Positions 1-8,718 of a DNA stretch of 64,000 nucleotides are shown piece by piece. The stretch comes from an uncultured Bacteroidales bacterium (GTDB lineage Bacteria; Bacteroidota; Bacteroidia; Bacteroidales; Paludibacteraceae). Location of the stretch: the NCBI GenBank assembly GCA_900319005.1, contig ONMV01000001.1, positions 124,001 through 188,000 on the forward strand, in the 5' to 3' direction. Within the stretch, counting starts at the first letter, position 1. Every line of letters starts with the position of its first letter. The notes beneath the pieces were generated by a model. It saw nothing but the letters and a program-made list of their open reading frames with translations. It searched no databases and was not told the DNA's origin. The position numbers and the translations under genes were made by a program.

Positions 1-2213
1 GTCATATAACATAACTCTTCGGGATTCTCACTCTCATTCGCCCAAACGACTTCTAAGTGATGCGGCTTGCCCGCTGTGCGGATTGTTTGTCTGTCGGCAG
101 GCTTACCGTCCTTGTTGTAGGCTACGACCTCTATTTTTCCTTTCTTATAAGGCACATCGAACCACATCAATCGGTATCGCGGTAAAAGTTCCGGGCGCGG
201 CGCAGAACCCCATTCGGGAATCTCAAACTCGCCAACTTTCGGCATTGCACTTATGCCCTCGATGATCTCGCCTTTCGCTAATTGCTCCGTCTCTTCAGGC
301 GTTGCATGACGCAGTTTGCCGTAAGTTTTACCATTCACGAACAGCTCCGCCTCCGGATAGTTGGTATAGCAGAAAACAGGCACTTTGTCGCCTTTCTGCC
401 AGTTCCAGTGCGGCAGTACATGCAGGGTCGGTTCTTTCGTGTTCCACTGGCTGCGATAGAGCCAGTAACGGTCTTTGGGCAGGGAAGCCAAGTCAATGAT
501 GCCGAAATAGGAACTATGACTGGGCCAAGCGTCCGTATCGTAGGGAGAAGGCTCACCCAGGTAATCGAATCCCGTCCAAACGAACTGCCCCAGCGTCCAG
601 GGATAATCGTCTTGCAACTGAAAATCCTGTTCCGGCAGTCCGGACCATGCGCAGTACTCCAGGTCATAACCCGAAGACTGTTGGTCGGCATAGTGTGCGT
701 CCGGCTGAATAAGGGCAGGGATCTTATAGACACCACGGCTCGAAACAGTAGAAGCCGTCTCGGAACCCAAAATCATTTTCTGCGGCAGATTCTCATACCC
801 CTCGATATAGCGCCCCGTACGATAATTGAAGCCCGGAATCTCTACCGCTGCTCCAAAACCGTTATGGATGACGTGCATCGCCTGGTCCATGCCGTTCGTC
901 ACAGGACGGGTGGGGTCGAGCTGATGGAAGAGGTCCTGCAACTTCGTCACGATCTCAATGCCATCCGGCAACACTTGGTTCCATACTTCATTACCGCTGG
1001 ACCACATCATCACAGATGCATTGTTGCGGTATTGCTTCACCATATTCGTGATATCTTTCTGCCACCAGTCGTTGAACTCTTTGTTGTAATCATTCTCCGT
1101 CTTGCCGTGGTTCCATACGTCAAAAGGCTCGATCATCATCATCAATCCCATCTCGTCACAGAGTTCTACGAGTTCCGGTGCGGGCATGTTATGACTCGTT
1201 CGGATGGCATCGCATCCCATCGCCTTGAGCATCGTGAGCTGGTGACGCAGCGCATCTTTATGCACCGCCGCGCCGAGCGGACCTAAGTCATGATGGTTGC
1301 AGACACCCTTGAACTTACGGGTCTCGCCGTTCAACCGAAAACCATACTCCGGCGTATAACTCAGCGAGCGAATACCAAATCGTGTGTTCACTTCATCCAG
1401 AATGTGCCCCTTTCGCATGATGCGCGTGCGTGCGGTATATAAATTCGGTGTCTCGGGACTCCATAGATGCGGATGATGTACCTCCGCTACGCATTGCTGA
1501 CCATCAATGCCGGCAATGAGTTGTCCCTCAAAGAAAATATCGGTATGTACAATCACTCCCTCATTCATTAACTCCTTCATTCCTTCGCTCGTTAACTCTT
1601 CCACACCGTTCTGTACATCCACGGCGATTGTCACCTGTGCAAAATCTTTGCTTACTTTAGGCGTTCGGATGAGCACTCCGAAAGTAGGAATATGAATCGG
1701 ATGGCTCTCCACCAGATGCACGTTTCTGTACAGACCAGCACCCGGATACCATCGGCTTTGCTGAGGTTTGTTCTCTAAATAAACATCGATATCCACGCTG
1801 TCGGAAGTGATTAGATGCGGGAGGATATAACAATCAAAGGTATTATACCCATATGGCCAATAAACCATTTCTTCTCCGTTCACATAGACGTCGGCATGGC
1901 TCATAGCTCCGTCAAAGACGAGAGTGTAAAACTTGTCCTTATTGACTTTGACGCGCGTGCGGTAGTGCCCTTTGCCCATCCATGGCAGACCACCGCTGCG
2001 TCCGGTTTTCCAACTCGGCTCACTCTCTCCGTTCTGCACTACAATCACCTCCTGTAAGTCATTCGCACGGTCAAAATCACCGCTAATCGCCCAATCATGA
2101 GGAATGCTTACTTCATGCCAAGTCGTATCTACCAGCGGCATTTGTTCCGATGGTTCTTGACGGAATTGCCATGCCGAAAGCAGAGTGCTAATCGCTAATA
2201 TTACCGAAATCAT
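1..2213 (-). CDS. Glycoside hydrolase family 2 (beta-galactosidase type), 3' end beyond the window
   Basis: The reading frame is open from an ATG at 2213 down to the left edge, about 737 codons, so the C-terminus is missing. Residues 1-15 look like a signal peptide, pointing to the periplasm or cell surface. The order fits GH2: an N-terminal jelly-roll sugar-binding region (about 25-175), an Ig-like middle domain, then a TIM barrel. The acid/base glutamate is probably E409 in SSGNEVW and the nucleophile about E485 in ILGSETAS. The last visible part (YTNYPEAELFVNGK) resembles the Ig-like DUF4982 domain of Bacteroidota GH2 enzymes. It should hydrolyse terminal beta-galactosides or related glycosides; the substrate cannot be read from sequence. 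Residues about 202-220 (1556-1612) are a repetitive insertion. It is divergent from the next gene and shares a promoter dyad with it. Confidence 0.9.
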   Translation of the reverse strand, partial: MISVILAISTLLSAWQFRQEPSEQMPLVDTTWHEVSIPHDWAISGDFDRANDLQEVIVVQNGESEPSWKTGRSGGLPWMGKGHYRTRVKVNKDKFYTLVFDGAMSHADVYVNGEEMVYWPYGYNTFDCYILPHLITSDSVDIDVYLENKPQQSRWYPGAGLYRNVHLVESHPIHIPTFGVLIRTPKVSKDFAQVTIAVDVQNGVEELTSEGMKELMNEGVIVHTDIFFEGQLIAGIDGQQCVAEVHHPHLWSPETPNLYTARTRIMRKGHILDEVNTRFGIRSLSYTPEYGFRLNGETRKFKGVCNHHDLGPLGAAVHKDALRHQLTMLKAMGCDAIRTSHNMPAPELVELCDEMGLMMMIEPFDVWNHGKTENDYNKEFNDWWQKDITNMVKQYRNNASVMMWSSGNEVWNQVLPDGIEIVTKLQDLFHQLDPTRPVTNGMDQAMHVIHNGFGAAVEIPGFNYRTGRYIEGYENLPQKMILGSETASTVSSRGVYKIPALIQPDAHYADQQSSGYDLEYCAWSGLPEQDFQLQDDYPWTLGQFVWTGFDYLGEPSPYDTDAWPSHSSYFGIIDLASLPKDRYWLYRSQWNTKEPTLHVLPHWNWQKGDKVPVFCYTNYPEAELFVNGKTYGKLRHATPEETEQLAKGEIIEGISAMPKVGEFEIPEWGSAPRPELLPRYRLMWFDVPYKKGKIEVVAYNKDGKPADRQTIRTAGKPHHLEVVWANESENPEELCYM
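1556..1612 (-). repeat. Short repeat inside the GH2 gene
   Basis: On the gene strand two related segments, GTTAACGAGCGAAGGAATGA and GTTAATGAATGAGGGAGTGA, follow each other and are translated in frame as ELTSEGMKELMNEGV. The direct repetition and E/M/L-rich composition set it apart from the Ig-like domain around it. It is an in-frame repeat of the kind seen in other genes here. Confidence 0.6.
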
Positions 2214-2257
2214 AAATTATTTTGATTAAAATGATACTAAAATTAAAAATTTTGCTG

Positions 2258-2305
2258 CAAAATTACAAAAAAATTTTGATATGTGCAAAAAATGTAGTAA
2301 CTTTG
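2258..2305. promoter_or_regulatory. Divergent promoter pair sharing one -33 dyad
   Basis: On the + strand TTTG (2275-2278) and TAACTTTG (2298-2305) are 19 bp apart and point to the membrane protein gene. On the - strand TTTG (2289-2286) and TAATTTTG (2265-2258) are 20 bp apart and point to the GH2 gene. Both -33 boxes are the two arms of the same dyad, TTTTGATATGTGCAAAA. The elements match the known Bacteroides primary sigma factor consensus. Confidence 0.75.
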
Positions 2306-2354
2306 CGGCAAATTATAGGAAGTCTTTATGTTGGACCCTTAAATAATTGCTACT

Positions 2355-3101
2355 ATGGAACTGGAATTTTTACTTTATTCGCTTTTGTTCATCCTTATCG
2401 GATTGATGTTATTGTCGTTCTTTCTGGTATGGCAATGGTTTGATGCCGGTGAACGTTTGAAAGTGGTGCGTGAGATCACGCGAGACGAGACGGTACGTGC
2501 TATCCGTCGTAGTCACAATAAATGCCGCGTGTTACTATATACAAGTCTTCTGTTGGCGCTGTGCTATATTCCTATTCCGTTCTATTTGTCGGATTTCTAC
2601 GGCACTTTAGCGTATCCGGGCGTAGTCATTATTGCGGATATGCTGATGTTGATAGGCTTGCGTTTGCGTGTTCGGGACGTTATGCGCTCCATGGACGACT
2701 ACGTGAATGCCAATGAGGAGCATGTCCGTGAGGCCTTGGCAGAGCGCGCCCGCATCCGTGAAGAATGGCGTCGTCAGGTGCCGGAGCTGAACCCCAAAGC
2801 CGAGGCATATATCAAGGAGACTTTGGGCGATAACTATGAAGTATGGTACCGCCATGATATATTAACCGGTCGTAATGTGTTGGCAAATATGGAAAACGGA
2901 TTGCTCTATGTGCAGGGAATCGTTATTTCGTTTTCCGAGATTATGGAAGTTCGTCTCGGCCGCAAGGACCTCAAACTTGTGACCAGCAATAGTATGCATC
3001 CGTTCATTACCATTGATTTCGGCGCGCTGCCTATCAACCCCGAGACCGGAAACAAATACATGGACGAGATCGCTGAAAAACTGGCAAAAATCATTCCGTA
3101 A
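2355..3101 (+). CDS. Conserved-looking membrane protein of unknown function
   Basis: This 248-residue protein is not one I recognise. Three hydrophobic segments are visible, at about residues 4-26, 59-78 and 84-103, followed by a charged cytoplasmic-type region of about 140 residues with a helical Glu/Arg-rich stretch (about 115-150). No catalytic or metal-binding motif stands out. The start is the ATG about 43 nt after the expected transcription start of the 2275-2305 promoter, with no Shine-Dalgarno sequence. The gap to thrS is only 35 bp on the same strand, so both are probably transcribed together, but this gives no functional clue. Confidence 0.75.
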   Translation: MELEFLLYSLLFILIGLMLLSFFLVWQWFDAGERLKVVREITRDETVRAIRRSHNKCRVLLYTSLLLALCYIPIPFYLSDFYGTLAYPGVVIIADMLMLIGLRLRVRDVMRSMDDYVNANEEHVREALAERARIREEWRRQVPELNPKAEAYIKETLGDNYEVWYRHDILTGRNVLANMENGLLYVQGIVISFSEIMEVRLGRKDLKLVTSNSMHPFITIDFGALPINPETGNKYMDEIAEKLAKIIP

Positions 3102-3136
3102 CAATTAATTCAAAATATATAATATCAAAATAATTT

Positions 3137-4945
3137 ATGATTAAAGTACAATATCAAGACGGCAGTGTAAAAGCTTTTGAGTGGGAAGATGCGGAGGCAA
3201 AACATGCGTTCTGGCATACTTCGTCTCACTTGATGGCAGAGGCGCTGCAAGAGCTTTACCCGGGAATTCAGTTCGGCATTGGTCCGGCTATCGAGAACGG
3301 ATTTTACTATGATGTGATGCCCGCAGAGGGCCAGACGATTAACGATGCCGCTTTTCCCGCTATCGAGGCGAAGATGATGGAACTGCGCGCGAAGAAAGAA
3401 TCTGTTGTTCGTGCGGAGATCTCCAAAGCGGATGCCCTCAAAGCATTCGGCGAGAAGGGACAGAGTTATAAGTGTGAGTTGATTTCGGAGCTGGAGGACG
3501 GTTCCATCACTACATACACGCAGGGCGCGTTTACAGATCTCTGCAAAGGTCCGCACTTGCTCTCTACCGGGGATATCAAGGCGGTGAAAGTGCTCTCTTG
3601 CGCTGCTGCTTACTGGCGCGGAGATGAGAGCCGACCGATGATGACGCGTATCTACGCTATCTCTTTCCCCAAACGCTCCATGCTCGATGAGTATTTGGCA
3701 CTGCTCGAAGAGGCGAAGAAACGTGACCACCGTAAAATCGGTAAAGAACTGGAACTCTTTATGTTCTCCGATATGGTCGGCAAAGGTCTGCCGATCTGGT
3801 TGCCGAAGGGTACCGCATTACGTCTCCGTCTTGAGGATTTCCTGAAGAAGATCCAGAAACGCTACGGTTACCAGCAGGTCATCACGCCGCATATTGGTTC
3901 CAAGCAGCTGTATATGACTTCGGGTCACTGGGACCACTACGGCAAGGACTCGTTCCAGCCGATCACCACGCCGGAGGAAGGCGAGGTGTATATGCTCAAA
4001 CCGATGAACTGCCCGCACCACTGCGCGATATACAAGAACAGCCCCAAGAGCTACAAGGACCTGCCCTTCCGCTGCGCGGAGTTCGGAACCGTCTATCGTT
4101 ACGAGCAGAGCGGCGAGCTACACGGTCTGACCCGCGTGCGTTCGTTCACCCAGGACGACGCACATATCTTCTGCCGTCAGGATCAGGTAAAGCAGGAGTT
4201 CATCCGCGTTATGGAGATTATCAATATCATCTTCAAGGCATTGAACTTCGAGAACTATGAGGCTCAGATCTCCCTTCGCGACCCGAACAATCATGAGAAA
4301 TACGTGGGTTCGGACGAGGTCTGGGAGCACGCAGAGAACGCTATCCGCGAGGCATGCAAGGAGATGAACCTGCCTGCTCGCGAGGAGACCGGCGAGGCTG
4401 CATTCTATGGTCCGAAACTGGACTTCATGGTCAAAGACGCTCTCGGTCGTCGCTGGCAGTTAGGTACTATCCAAGTGGACTACAACCTGCCGGAGCGTTT
4501 CGAACTCGAATACACGGGCGAGGATAACCTCAAGCATCGTCCGGTAATGATTCACCGTGCGCCCTTCGGTTCGATGGAGCGTTTCGTAGCCGTACTGATT
4601 GAGCATACCGCCGGTAAGTTCCCATTGTGGCTTACCCCGGATCAGGTGGTTGTGCTGCCTGTATCTGAGAAATCGAATGACTACGCATGGAAAGTGAAAG
4701 AGATCCTTGAGCAACAAGATATTCGTGTCATCGTCGATGACCGTAATGAGAAAATCGGTCGTAAGATCCGCGATAACGAGCTCAAGCGCATTCCGTTCAT
4801 GCTCATCGTGGGCGAGAAAGAAGCGGAGGAAGGCATGGTTTCCGTTCGCCAGCAAGGCGGCGGTGAAGCTAACGGCTCTATGACCATCCAAGCTTTCGCA
4901 GACTTCATCAACGATACCGTTAAAAAACAAATGAGTGCCTTCTAA
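3137..4945 (+). CDS. thrS: Threonyl-tRNA synthetase lacking most of the TGS domain
   Basis: Charges tRNA-Thr in the cytoplasm (class II synthetase). The editing domain is intact: HTSSH (H27, H31) and the CKGPH motif. The catalytic core has MNCPHH with the zinc cysteine, motif 2 around [10 protein letters not shown], and motif 3 [11 protein letters not shown], followed by the anticodon-binding domain. The family usually begins with a TGS domain of about 60 residues. Here the first 14 residues resemble the start of that domain ([14 protein letters not shown]) and then the sequence goes directly into [12 protein letters not shown], which in Bacteroides enzymes follows it. At 602 residues it is about 40-45 shorter than relatives. 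The upstream gene leaves no room for a missed N-terminus. The stop lies inside a terminator hairpin. Confidence 0.96.
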   Translation: MIKVQYQDGSVKAFEWEDAEAKHAFWHTSSHLMAEALQELYPGIQFGIGPAIENGFYYDVMPAEGQTINDAAFPAIEAKMMELRAKKESVVRAEISKADALKAFGEKGQSYKCELISELEDGSITTYTQGAFTDLCKGPHLLSTGDIKAVKVLSCAAAYWRGDESRPMMTRIYAISFPKRSMLDEYLALLEEAKKRDHRKIGKELELFMFSDMVGKGLPIWLPKGTALRLRLEDFLKKIQKRYGYQQVITPHIGSKQLYMTSGHWDHYGKDSFQPITTPEEGEVYMLKPMNCPHHCAIYKNSPKSYKDLPFRCAEFGTVYRYEQSGELHGLTRVRSFTQDDAHIFCRQDQVKQEFIRVMEIINIIFKALNFENYEAQISLRDPNNHEKYVGSDEVWEHAENAIREACKEMNLPAREETGEAAFYGPKLDFMVKDALGRRWQLGTIQVDYNLPERFELEYTGEDNLKHRPVMIHRAPFGSMERFVAVLIEHTAGKFPLWLTPDQVVVLPVSEKSNDYAWKVKEILEQQDIRVIVDDRNEKIGRKIRDNELKRIPFMLIVGEKEAEEGMVSVRQQGGGEANGSMTIQAFADFINDTVKKQMSAF

Positions 4946-4962
4946 GCACTCATTTGTTTTTA
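4924..4962. terminator. Bidirectional terminator overlapping the thrS 3' end
   Basis: A perfect long stem, ACAAATGAGTGC paired with GCACTCATTTGT, has T-runs on both sides. It holds the last codons and stop of thrS and abuts the stop of the convergent methyltransferase gene (4960), so it can end both transcripts. Confidence 0.85.
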
Positions 4963-5796
4963 ATTCGTTCTATCCATTCTCCTGAATTCCGCCAACACAA
5001 TGGCGGTTGCTATAGAGACGTTGAGGCTTTCCGAAGTCTCAGCGTTTTTTGGATAACTCGGTATCCGGATAGGGTGGGTGATGAGTTGACGCACTTCTTG
5101 GGAGATACCGTTTCCTTCGTTTCCCATGATTATTACTGCGTGACCGCTTTGCTGTAGGACCGCTTTGCTGTAAGACCGTCCTTCGGACTGTAAGACCTCA
5201 TACATGTTCCTGCCGTCCAGCAGAGTGCCGTAGATAGGTACCGAGGGGTCAGTTATGTTTCGCAACCATTCCTCTACGTTCGTGTAATGCATATGCACTC
5301 GCGCCAAAGCGCCCATCGTCGCCTGCACTACCTTGGGATTATAGCAATCAGCGGTATCCGGCGAACAAATAATATCGTGTACTCCAAACCAATCACAGGT
5401 CCGGATGATCGTTCCCAGATTTCCCGGATCTTGCACCCCGTCCAGGACGAGGGTGAGGTTGTTAGAGGGTTTGAGCTTCGCTTGGTTTAGGACTTCGTCC
5501 TTGTTTGATGCTTCGCGTTTACGAAACACACCAATCACGCCTTGCGGTGTGCGGAGTGAGGACATCTGCTCAATCTCTGTCGGTGTGGCGAATAGTATCG
5601 TTTCCTCCTGCCCTTTTAGGGGAAGGTCGGGAAGGGGCTTCTCTGCGGTCTGAATATAATACACCAACTCAAACGCTTTGCGCAGTTCATCTACGCATTT
5701 CTCCCCCTCTGCTACGAACAAACCTGACTCATCGCGGAATTTTTTCTGCTGCAACGAGCGTACTAATTTGACCTGTGCTTTGCTTATTTTTTCCAT
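4960..5796 (-). CDS. TrmH/SpoU-family RNA 2'-O-ribose methyltransferase
   Basis: An S-adenosylmethionine-dependent RNA methyltransferase of the SPOUT superfamily. An N-terminal substrate-binding domain is followed by the knotted domain with motif 1 DGVQDPGNLGTIIRT (about 119-133), motif 2 MGNEGNGIS (224-232) and motif 3 ESLNVSIATAI (from 256). The ATG at 5796 (MEKISKAQVK) is chosen over longer frames because the promoter lies just upstream. The 278-residue protein carries three repetitive segments: about residues 52-66 (PLPDLPLKG), 93-113 (REASNKDEVLNQAKLK) and 201-220 (LQSEGRSYSKAVLQQSG). All three fall between conserved motifs, so the enzyme is probably functional. Whether the target is 23S rRNA or tRNA is not certain. 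Confidence 0.92.
   Translation of the reverse strand: MEKISKAQVKLVRSLQQKKFRDESGLFVAEGEKCVDELRKAFELVYYIQTAEKPLPDLPLKGQEETILFATPTEIEQMSSLRTPQGVIGVFRKREASNKDEVLNQAKLKPSNNLTLVLDGVQDPGNLGTIIRTCDWFGVHDIICSPDTADCYNPKVVQATMGALARVHMHYTNVEEWLRNITDPSVPIYGTLLDGRNMYEVLQSEGRSYSKAVLQQSGHAVIIMGNEGNGISQEVRQLITHPIRIPSYPKNAETSESLNVSIATAIVLAEFRRMDRTN
5142..5197 (-). repeat. GAA-loop mini-hairpin array in the TrmH gene (array 2)
   Basis: Tandem units read on the + strand as GACCGCTTTGCTGTAG, GACCGCTTTGCTGTAA and GACCGTCCTTCGGACTGTAA. The last contains the palindrome GTCC-GAA-GGAC on the gene strand. The layout (TTACAG, hairpin, GGTC) is the same as in the M16 peptidase array at 30074. It is translated in frame. 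Confidence 0.75.
5466..5526 (-). repeat. GAA-loop mini-hairpin array in the TrmH gene (array 1)
   Basis: On the gene strand three mini-palindromes, GC-GAA-GC, GGAC-GAA-GTCC and GC-GAA-GC, are joined by AAAC-containing spacers about 17-18 nt apart. They are translated as REASNKDEVLNQAKLK, just before the conserved motif 1. Confidence 0.65.
5603..5645 (-). repeat. GC-rich palindromic element (PLPTSP family) in the TrmH gene
   Basis: On the gene strand AGCCCCTTCCCGACCTTCC is followed by CCTAAAAGGGCAGGAGG; the inner arms pair. It is read as KPLPDLPLKGQEE, in the same frame as related copies in lpdA (34949) and the MFS gene (62624). Confidence 0.75.
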
Positions 5797-5815
5797 AATT
5801 CTTCGAAAAACGCTG

Positions 5816-5863
5816 CAAAAGTACGATTTTTTTTGCATATATGCAAATAATTTTGTAATTTTG
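5816..5863. promoter_or_regulatory. Divergent promoter pair (TrmH / tamL) on one dyad
   Basis: The palindrome TTTTGCATATATGCAAA (5831-5847) gives TTTG to both strands. The + strand -7 box is TAATTTTG (5856-5863); the - strand box is TACTTTTG (5823-5816). Both spacings are 20 bp, so the arrangement is symmetric. Confidence 0.8.
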
Positions 5864-5872
5864 CACGCTATT

Positions 5873-8065
5873 ATGTTACGCAGATTGTGTATATATGGAT
5901 TCTTGTGCCTGATCTTGGCATCTTGCAGTACTACGAAGTTTGTACCGCAGGACCAATATCTGTTGGATAAAGCATATGTCAAATGTAGGGACGACAAGTC
6001 CGTTCCGACCGGTTCACTGCGTAATTACCTCCGTCAGAAGCAGAATACGGAGATTCTGGGATTCTGGAAATTGCAGTTGCAGATATACAATACCGCACCT
6101 CGTGATACAACCACCAAATCGAACAAGCGTCTCGCCCGCAATGCGCATAAGATGGGTGAAGCGCCGGTCATCTATGATGAGGAGTTGACGCAGATCAGTA
6201 TGCAGCAACTGCGTCAGCAGATGAATAACCTTGGCTATTTCCAAGCGCAGGTGGATACCGTTAAAGAGTATAAACCATACAAGGGAAAGAAACATAAGCA
6301 AGGAGGCAAAGTCCGTTTGACCTATTGGGTGACGGCACATCAGCCCTATAAAGTGAGAAATTACGAAGTGGACATCCCCTTCGATGCGGTGCGGCAGATC
6401 GCGGAAGACGGGCGTCATTGCAAAGTGCAGAAGGGGGATCAGTTCTCCACGTCCGTGTTGGATGAAGAGCGCGAACGGATCACATCGACTATCCGCAACA
6501 TGGGGTATTTCTATTTTGAGAAATCCATGTTGGAGTTTACCGCGGATAGTTCGCTTAATACGCATGAAGTGGATATCCGTATTCATTTGGCGGAGTACGT
6601 ATTTCATTTGGATTCCGCTGAGACAGCCCGTTTGCATACGCGCTATTATATCCGTAATGTGAATTATAGTTTGGATCATCCCTTCTTGCGTAAGGGGGCT
6701 CTTCGCCGAGCCAGCCGTTTCCATGAAGGCGACCGTTATGCGGAATGGCGTTTGGAGCGTACGTATGCGCGAATGAATGCATTGCCGCCCGTCAAATACG
6801 TGGACATAGCTTTTGTGCCGGCAGGTGACTCCTTGCTGGATTGTAACATCACGGTATCCCGCGGACGATTGAATTCCATCTCGGTGGAAGCGGAAGGTAC
6901 CTATAGTGCCGGAGATTGGGGCATTGCTGCGGGATTGAATTATAGTAACAAGAATATCTTCCATGGCGCTGAGGTGCTGAGTATAGGTGCACGTGCTTCG
7001 CATGAATGGCGGGCTAATGGTGGAGGTAGGGCTATAGAGGCGAAGGCGGAAGCGAATCTGTTGTTCCCTTCGAATGTGAAGGTGAATATCGCCTATAACT
7101 ACCAGCAGCGTCCGGGGGAGTATACGAGAACAATTGCCAATGCCGGCTTGTCCTATACGATTCCCCGCAAACCCGGTAGTCGATGGCTGCATTCTTTTAA
7201 CTTGATAGATATTAACTATATCTACCTCCCGTGGATTTCTGAACAGTTCAGGCAAGATTTCTTGGAACGCTCATCGGTGCTGAAAGCCAGTTATGAGGAT
7301 CATTTTGTGTTGGATTGGAGCTATATGGCTAACTATTCGTCCTTTAACAAGCGTTACCCGAATCGTTCGTTCGTGCAGTTGTCATTTCGCGTGGAGACCG
7401 CAGGAAATGCACTCTATGGATTAAGTAAGTTAGCAGGCTTTTCACAGGATGGAGACGGCTCGTATGTGCTTTGGAAGGTTCCTTTTGCGCAGTATGCAAA
7501 GGGTGATTTCAATTTTACCTATCATGGTATCATCCATCCGAAGCATCATTTAGTGGCGCATCTGGGTATGGGTGTTGCAATGCCTTATCTGAATTCAGGG
7601 GTAATCCCATTCCAGAAACGTTATTTTGCCGGCGGTGCTAACGGCGTGCGAGGATGGCAGGCACGCGCGTTAGGTCCCGGAACCTTCCGCAGGGAAGGAA
7701 ATAGTTTGGCGTATGATTTGCAGGTGGGAGATATCCATCTGGAGATGAACTTGGAATACCGCTTTAAGGTGTTGAATTTCTTGGAGTTGGCATTCTTTAC
7801 AGATGCAGGAAATATATGGACAATACGCAATTATGAATCGCAACCCGGCGGCGTGATGGGGAAGAATTTCTACAAAGAAATAGCATGGAGTTATGGCGCA
7901 GGCCTGCGCTTTGACTTGTCCATTTTGATCTTCCGTATTGATTTTGGTGTGAAGTTATACGATCCGAGCCGCATAGCGGATGGAACTCAATGGCGTACGG
8001 ATGGAAACGGCTTGGGATGGTGGGATGATATGACCCTGCATTTTGCCATCGGACATCCCTTTTAA
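5873..8065 (+). CDS. tamL: TamL-type BamA/TamA family outer membrane lipoprotein
   Basis: An outer-membrane assembly protein of the Omp85 superfamily. The start at 5873 gives a lipoprotein signal with the lipobox LASC, typical of the Bacteroidota TamL variant of TamA. The N-terminal half contains POTRA-like segments (about 30-330). The C-terminal half is a surface-antigen D15-type 16-strand barrel, with the L6-like motif FAGGANGVRGW and a terminal phenylalanine (AIGHPF). In the family it works with TamB in inserting or exporting outer-membrane components. At 730 residues it is of the usual size. It is the first gene of a + strand run with rnhB, sppA, lpxK, msbA and mnmA. The start was chosen from the lipobox and from the promoter 10 nt upstream. 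Confidence 0.88.
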   Translation: MLRRLCIYGFLCLILASCSTTKFVPQDQYLLDKAYVKCRDDKSVPTGSLRNYLRQKQNTEILGFWKLQLQIYNTAPRDTTTKSNKRLARNAHKMGEAPVIYDEELTQISMQQLRQQMNNLGYFQAQVDTVKEYKPYKGKKHKQGGKVRLTYWVTAHQPYKVRNYEVDIPFDAVRQIAEDGRHCKVQKGDQFSTSVLDEERERITSTIRNMGYFYFEKSMLEFTADSSLNTHEVDIRIHLAEYVFHLDSAETARLHTRYYIRNVNYSLDHPFLRKGALRRASRFHEGDRYAEWRLERTYARMNALPPVKYVDIAFVPAGDSLLDCNITVSRGRLNSISVEAEGTYSAGDWGIAAGLNYSNKNIFHGAEVLSIGARASHEWRANGGGRAIEAKAEANLLFPSNVKVNIAYNYQQRPGEYTRTIANAGLSYTIPRKPGSRWLHSFNLIDINYIYLPWISEQFRQDFLERSSVLKASYEDHFVLDWSYMANYSSFNKRYPNRSFVQLSFRVETAGNALYGLSKLAGFSQDGDGSYVLWKVPFAQYAKGDFNFTYHGIIHPKHHLVAHLGMGVAMPYLNSGVIPFQKRYFAGGANGVRGWQARALGPGTFRREGNSLAYDLQVGDIHLEMNLEYRFKVLNFLELAFFTDAGNIWTIRNYESQPGGVMGKNFYKEIAWSYGAGLRFDLSILIFRIDFGVKLYDPSRIADGTQWRTDGNGLGWWDDMTLHFAIGHPF

Positions 8066-8101
8066 AAGGACAAAGGGACGAAGTACAATGTACGAAGGAA
8101 T

Positions 8102-8713
8102 ATGTTAAAGCCATATATGATACATAACGCGGTGGAAGCCGGATGTGACGAAGCGGGAAGAGGTCCGTTAGCGGGGAGTGTGTTCTGCGCAGCGGTGATC
8201 CTTGACCCTGCGAGGGTGGAGCAGATACCGGAGTTCGCGTGGCTCAATGACTCCAAACAACTGACAGATAAACAGCGCTATGCTTTGCGCCCTGTCATCG
8301 AACGGGAAGCTGTCTCTTGGGCGGTGGTTGAGGTAACGGCGCAGGAGATAGACGAGCGGAATATCCTGCAATGCTCCATCATCGGAATGCAACGGGCTTT
8401 GGATAAACTGACGGTACGACCCCAACATATCCTTGTTGATGGTAATAAATGGAAACCCTATGTGCCGGAGGGTGAGTTGATGGAGATTCCGGCCGATACC
8501 GTGGTGCATGGTGATGCAACCTATATGTCGATTGCTGCAGCAAGTGTGCTGGCAAAGACCTACAGGGATGATTATATGCTGCGGCTCCACGAAGAATATC
8601 CTCAATACGGATGGGCGAATAATAAAGGCTATCCTACCGCTGAACATTATGCCGCACTTAAACAATACGGCCCGACGCCGTACCATAGAATGACGTTTAA
8701 CTTAAAAATATAA
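8102..8713 (+). CDS. rnhB: Ribonuclease HII
   Basis: Cleaves the RNA strand of RNA-DNA hybrids and removes single ribonucleotides from DNA. The N-terminal active-site motif GCDEAGRGPLAG supplies the Asp-Glu pair; a further acidic site lies in ILVDGNK, and the conserved SIAAASVLAKTYRD follows. At 203 residues it is a normal size. It is 36 bp after tamL; this gap holds a GGAC/TACGAAGG-rich quasi-repeat but no terminator. The next start is 5 bp after its stop, so it is in the operon. Confidence 0.97.
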   Translation: MLKPYMIHNAVEAGCDEAGRGPLAGSVFCAAVILDPARVEQIPEFAWLNDSKQLTDKQRYALRPVIEREAVSWAVVEVTAQEIDERNILQCSIIGMQRALDKLTVRPQHILVDGNKWKPYVPEGELMEIPADTVVHGDATYMSIAAASVLAKTYRDDYMLRLHEEYPQYGWANNKGYPTAEHYAALKQYGPTPYHRMTFNLKI

Positions 8714-8718
8714 ATAAA

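Noticed and set aside
282-1286. 334-codon open frame on the + strand
   Set aside because: It is antisense to the GH2 gene, is rich in His/Arg/Val and has no recognisable domain; the - strand frame carries GH2 catalytic motifs.
3101-3137. Missed upstream start that would restore the ThrRS TGS domain
   Set aside because: The upstream space is filled by another gene whose stop is 35 bp before the ATG, and TGS-like sequence is not present in any frame there.
6014-7255. 413-codon open frame on the - strand
   Set aside because: It lies wholly antisense to tamL, which has a lipobox, POTRA-like region and barrel end; composition of the antisense frame is that of a shadow.
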